Source: a virus. From it: DNA of 22,365 bases. Positions 18,838-22,365 of the stretch are shown piece after piece. Where the stretch lies: the IMG/VR virus record IMGVR_UViG_3300021957_000346, positions 1 to 22,365 of that record; one strand, given 5' to 3'. The notes under the pieces are model-generated. The model saw nothing but the letters and a program-made list of their open reading frames with translations. It had not been told where the DNA came from and searched no databases. A program made the translations under genes and the position numbers. Position 1 is the first letter of the stretch, and each line of letters opens with the position of its first letter.

Positions 18838-21800
18838 ATGGCAGGAACAAGCTACACTAGACAAAGTACACTCACCGATGGCGATACAATTACAGCGTCA
18901 CTTTTTAATGCGGAATATAATCAACTAGTCTCTGCTTTTTCATATGCAGCTAGTGCAACTACCGGACACCAACATGACGGTTCTGCGGGCGAAGGCGGCA
19001 ACATTCATACTATTGGTGACCAAGATTTTAATAATAAAATAGTTGTTGATAGCACCAACAACCGCTGGAGCGTTTACGTTGAAGTGGGTGGAACTGCTGT
19101 TGAACAAGTACGCATTGAAGATGGCGTAGTATATCCAGTTACAGATAGCGATGTAGATTTAGGTACAAATGCTTTACGCTTTAAAGACGCGTACATTGAC
19201 AGCCTTACAGCTACAGGTAATCTTACAATTGGTGGCAACATAGATGTAGATGGAACTATAGAATTTGACGGTCTATCAGGCACAGGCTCAGTTACAGTTA
19301 CGGACATTTTAGATCAAGATGATATGTCAGGCGATAGTGCTACAGCTCTTGCAACTCAGCAGAGCATCAAAGCCTACGTAGACGCACAGGTTACTGCACA
19401 AGACCTAGACCTAACTGATGGCACAACAAGCATCTCAATTGATTTAGATTCAGAAGCTTTGAGTGTGTTGGGCGGTACTGGTGTTACTTCTACTGCAAGT
19501 GGCAATGGCGTAACGCTCGCAATTGATAGCACTGTATCCACGCTTACAGGCTCTCAAACGCTCACCAACAAAACTCTTACTGCTCCTGATGTAAATACGC
19601 CTGACATTGATGGCGGTACTATTGACGGTACTATTATTGGTGGTACAACAGCCGCAGCGGGTTCATTTACAACCGTAGGCGCTACAGGAAACATTACAGT
19701 TGGCGGCACAGTCGATGGCCGTGATGTTGCTGCTGATGGTACTAAGCTAGATACTGTTGAAACTAACGCTGATGTCACTGACACTGCTAACGTAACAGCC
19801 GCTGGTGCTTTGATGGATTCTGAAGTCACTAACCTTGCACAGGTTAAGGCTTTTGACTCTACGGACTACGCTACGGCAGCACAGGGCACTACAGCAGACG
19901 CTGCGTTGCCTAAAGCTGGTGGTGCTATGACTGGCGCTATTACAACTAACAGCACTTTTGATGGCCGTGATGTTGCTACAGACGGCACTAAGCTAGACGG
20001 CATTGAAGCCTCCGCAGACGTAACAGACACAGCTAACGTGACAGCCGCTGGTGCATTGATGGACAGCGAGTTGACTAGCATTGCAAGCGTTAAAGCTCTT
20101 AACCAAGGTGTTGCTACTACTGACAGCCCTCAGTTTGTAGGTATTACTTCTACTTCTAATGTAATTGTAGGCGGGAACCTCACAGTAAACGGCACTACAA
20201 CAACTCTAAACACTGCAACACTTGATGTAGAAGACAAAAACATCACTATAAATTATGGTGCAGGAGATACTACAGGCTCTGCAAATGGAGCAGGTATTAC
20301 AATTCAAGATGCCGTGGATGTTTCTACAGACGCTACAATCCTTTGGGACACAACTAATGACGAGTTTGATTTTTCTCATCCTATTAATGTAGCAGGCACT
20401 TCAACATTTGCAGGACTAACTACTAGTGCAGATGTGTCTTTTGGAGATAATGACAAAGCCATCTTCGGTGCTGGCTCTGACCTACAGATTTACCATGATG
20501 GGTCTAACTCTATCATTAAAGATAGCGGGGCAGGCAACATACAGCTACAGACTTCTGGTCAAATCTTTATTGGCGACAACGCCGCCGCAGAAACTTTTGC
20601 TACGTTTAACAATGATGGGGCTGTTAATCTTTATCATGACAATGCCCTAAAACTAGCCACAACCTCTGGCGGTATTCAGGTAACGGGACATATAAGCAAT
20701 GCTTCTGGAGACCTAACACTAGACGTTGCAGGAAACATTAATCTTGATGCCGATGGCGGTGAGTTTAGATTTAAAGATGCCGGTACTTTGTACGCTACAG
20801 CTTATCAAGGTGGTGGCGGTAGCTTTTATTTAGCCAGTGCTGTTCAAGACAAAGACCTTATTTTCCAAGGCAACGATGGCGGCTCAACCATTACAGCCCT
20901 CACCCTTGATATGTCAGCGGCAGGTGCGGCTACTTTTAATGCAGGGGCTACTTTTAACGGCACAGCCACGATGGATGGGCTTACTGTCAGTGGCGCACAA
21001 AACTCAAAGGTTGCGTATTTTGACGATTCCTCTGAAGCAGGCCATCGTCAACTTCAGTTTACATCTTCAAATAATGGTCAGCATTGGGATATAAACTCGC
21101 AAGGAACTTCTGGTGGCTTAGGTGGAGTGCTTACGCTTAGCACTAGAGGGTCAGAACGGCTTACTATTGATACATCAGGGAATGTGGGTATTGGTGATAC
21201 AAGCCCTAACGTAAAACTTGACGTTTACCAAAGCACCGCAGGTACTGGAGCTGTAGATTTCAGGCACGTTAACGGCAACCGCATACTAATTAATCCTAGT
21301 TATAATTATCATGATGCCTATAACCATATCTTCCGTGGCTTAAACGGTACGTCTACTCACATGACTATTGATAATAGCGGTCGCGTGGGTATTGGTACTA
21401 GTTCGCCTCAAAGCATCGTTCACATTGACCAAGGCGCTTCAGGGGATGCTCAACTAACCCTTGAAGCTCATGCCGCAGGTGACAGTAAAATTGTATTTAG
21501 TCAAGGTCAAACCGCAGGAAACTGGGCGGTAGGTTATGATGATGGCGGTGGGGCTACTGAAAACTCATTAAGTTTTGCATATAAAGCAGATGGCTACCCA
21601 TCGCTGTCTGGTCAAAACAAAATGATACTGACTCCCACAGGCAACGTGGGTATTAATTCTGCCTCACCAGCAGCAACCCTTCACACAGTAGCTAACGCAG
21701 GAACAACAGGTTTTTTACTTACAGGTGCGGCAAGTAATAACATTGCCTCTTTCTACACAAGCGGTGGCAGTCAGGCTATGACGCTAGACGCATCAGGTCG

Positions 21801-22365
21801 CTTGGGTCTTGGTGTAACTCCAGAGGCGTGGTCTTCTATATTTAAAGTTCTACGGGTAGGAACAGGTTCTTCTATTGCGGGTGAATCAGGTGGAACTTCA
21901 ACTTGGTTTAATACGAACGCATATTATGATGGCTCTTGGAAACGTATAAACACCAATACTGCGGCTCAGATTGCACATACTTCTGATGGTAAGCAAGAGT
22001 TTAAAGTAGCCGCATCAGGTTCGGCAGGCTCAGCTATAAGCTGGAATACTGCGATGACTGTTGATAACTCAGGCAACCTGTTGGTGGGCACTACTGCTAC
22101 TACGATAAACACTTCTTCATCTGTATCAGGACATAATTTATTCAGCTCTGGATACACTGTTCACTCTCGCTCAGGTCAAACAGTGATGTCTTTAAACAGA
22201 CTGTCAACTGACGGCACCATCGTTGACTTCCGAAAAAACGGCACAGCCGTAGGTAGTATTGGTACTAACGTGGGCAGACTTTCTATTGGTAGCGGTGACA
22301 CGGGTGTCCTCTTTGCTGGTGACATTGACGCTATTTACCCTGCTAACGGCATTGCTGCGCGAGAC
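18838..22365 (+). CDS. Tail fibre protein (open at right edge)
   Basis: An open frame of 1176 codons with no stop before the window ends; the TAGGAG site lies 9 nt before the ATG. The N-terminal 130 residues (with HQHDGSAGEGGN, then VTDSDVDLGTNALRFKDAYI) look like the fibre attachment region. After that come long Gly/Thr/Asp-rich beta repeats, two 46-residue repeats (293-338 and 375-420), LTGSQTLTNKTL, and five shaft motifs of the type SGNVGIG (starts near residues 780, 847, 934, 986 and 1078). Such fibres trimerise and bind host receptors, and often end in a self-cleaving chaperone (Peptidase_S74) domain. That domain, if present, is beyond the window. The ending AIYPANGIAARD is typical of the segment just before it. 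Confidence 0.85.
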   Translation, partial: MAGTSYTRQSTLTDGDTITASLFNAEYNQLVSAFSYAASATTGHQHDGSAGEGGNIHTIGDQDFNNKIVVDSTNNRWSVYVEVGGTAVEQVRIEDGVVYPVTDSDVDLGTNALRFKDAYIDSLTATGNLTIGGNIDVDGTIEFDGLSGTGSVTVTDILDQDDMSGDSATALATQQSIKAYVDAQVTAQDLDLTDGTTSISIDLDSEALSVLGGTGVTSTASGNGVTLAIDSTVSTLTGSQTLTNKTLTAPDVNTPDIDGGTIDGTIIGGTTAAAGSFTTVGATGNITVGGTVDGRDVAADGTKLDTVETNADVTDTANVTAAGALMDSEVTNLAQVKAFDSTDYATAAQGTTADAALPKAGGAMTGAITTNSTFDGRDVATDGTKLDGIEASADVTDTANVTAAGALMDSELTSIASVKALNQGVATTDSPQFVGITSTSNVIVGGNLTVNGTTTTLNTATLDVEDKNITINYGAGDTTGSANGAGITIQDAVDVSTDATILWDTTNDEFDFSHPINVAGTSTFAGLTTSADVSFGDNDKAIFGAGSDLQIYHDGSNSIIKDSGAGNIQLQTSGQIFIGDNAAAETFATFNNDGAVNLYHDNALKLATTSGGIQVTGHISNASGDLTLDVAGNINLDADGGEFRFKDAGTLYATAYQGGGGSFYLASAVQDKDLIFQGNDGGSTITALTLDMSAAGAATFNAGATFNGTATMDGLTVSGAQNSKVAYFDDSSEAGHRQLQFTSSNNGQHWDINSQGTSGGLGGVLTLSTRGSERLTIDTSGNVGIGDTSPNVKLDVYQSTAGTGAVDFRHVNGNRILINPSYNYHDAYNHIFRGLNGTSTHMTIDNSGRVGIGTSSPQSIVHIDQGASGDAQLTLEAHAAGDSKIVFSQGQTAGNWAVGYDDGGGATENSLSFAYKADGYPSLSGQNKMILTPTGNVGINSASPAATLHTVANAGTTGFLLTGAASNNIASFYTSGGSQAMTLDASGRLGLGVTPEAWSSIFKVLRVGTGSSIAGESGGTSTWFNTNAYYDGSWKRINTNTAAQIAHTSDGKQEFKVAASGSAGSAISWNTAMTVDNSGNLLVGTTATTINTSSSVSGHNLFSSGYTVHSRSGQTVMSLNRLSTDGTIVDFRKNGTAVGSIGTNVGRLSIGSGDTGVLFAGDIDAIYPANGIAARD
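19714..20097 (+). repeat. Segmental repeat in the tail fibre
   Basis: Positions 19714-19851 and 19960-20097 each encode 46 residues, DGRDVA-DGTKLD...SVKA in form, at a 246-base offset. They share DGRDVA, DGTKLD, ADVTDTANVTAAGALMDSE and a final VKA. The repeats are diverged in DNA but clear in protein, showing tandem growth or recombination of fibre shaft units. Confidence 0.85.

Noticed and set aside
19554-19829. Minus-strand open frames under the tail fibre
   Set aside because: They are Val/Ser/Pro-rich mirror readings of the Gly/Thr/Asp repeats of the fibre and have no ribosome sites consistent with genes.

Overview
The window is part of a tailed-phage (podovirus-type) genome, most likely a marine phage of a Gram-negative bacterium. 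The evidence is a contiguous terminase-portal-scaffold-capsid-tail module whose sequences resemble those of uncultured marine podoviruses, together with a T7-like replication module (gp4-type primase zinc domain, gp2.5-like single-strand DNA-binding protein, MazG-like pyrophosphohydrolase). The DNA is AT-rich. No integrase, RNA polymerase, DNA polymerase or lysis gene is visible. The promoters found are near-perfect sigma70 sites, so the genes shown probably depend on host RNA polymerase.

Layout. Positions 1-7346 hold a densely packed leftward (minus-strand) block of about 22 mostly tiny genes. Reading in the direction of transcription (right to left), these are a Lys-rich coiled-coil protein, several hypothetical mini-proteins, a candidate HhH-type DNA glycosylase-like protein, two Cys4 zinc-ribbon-like mini-proteins, single-span membrane mini-proteins, a DUF932 protein, a helix-turn-helix-like protein, MazG, SSB, a DUF6447-like protein, and the N-terminus of the primase-helicase, cut by the window edge. 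TAATG or ATGA overlaps and good Shine-Dalgarno sites tie them into translationally coupled strings. Internal promoters lie before DUF932 (3118-3146) and SSB (862-890), and a UUCG terminator lies at 5917-5941. Seven of these genes are short and were found by reading the strand directly.

Positions 7347-8336 (about 990 bp) are a non-coding divergent region. It carries two long hairpins, a cluster of AAGACTTT/AAAGTCTT palindromes, TGTACA-type palindromes and two back-to-back consensus promoters. The rightward promoter is placed so that the terminase small-subunit mRNA should begin at or within one base of its AUG (leaderless). The leftward promoter leaves a leader of about 795 nt before the first leftward gene.

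Positions 8337-22365 hold the rightward virion block: terminase small subunit, a small HTH-like protein, terminase large subunit, portal, a small protein overlapping the portal C-terminus out of frame, a virion-associated acidic protein, scaffold, major capsid protein, a strong terminator, a mini-protein with an N-[FY]-DAIF motif, tail tube A-like, tail tube B-like, and a long tail fibre that runs off the right edge. The capsid terminator probably lowers tail-gene expression relative to capsid. The window is therefore the junction between the DNA-metabolism arm and the packaging/virion arm, and its unusual feature is the repeat-rich control region between them.
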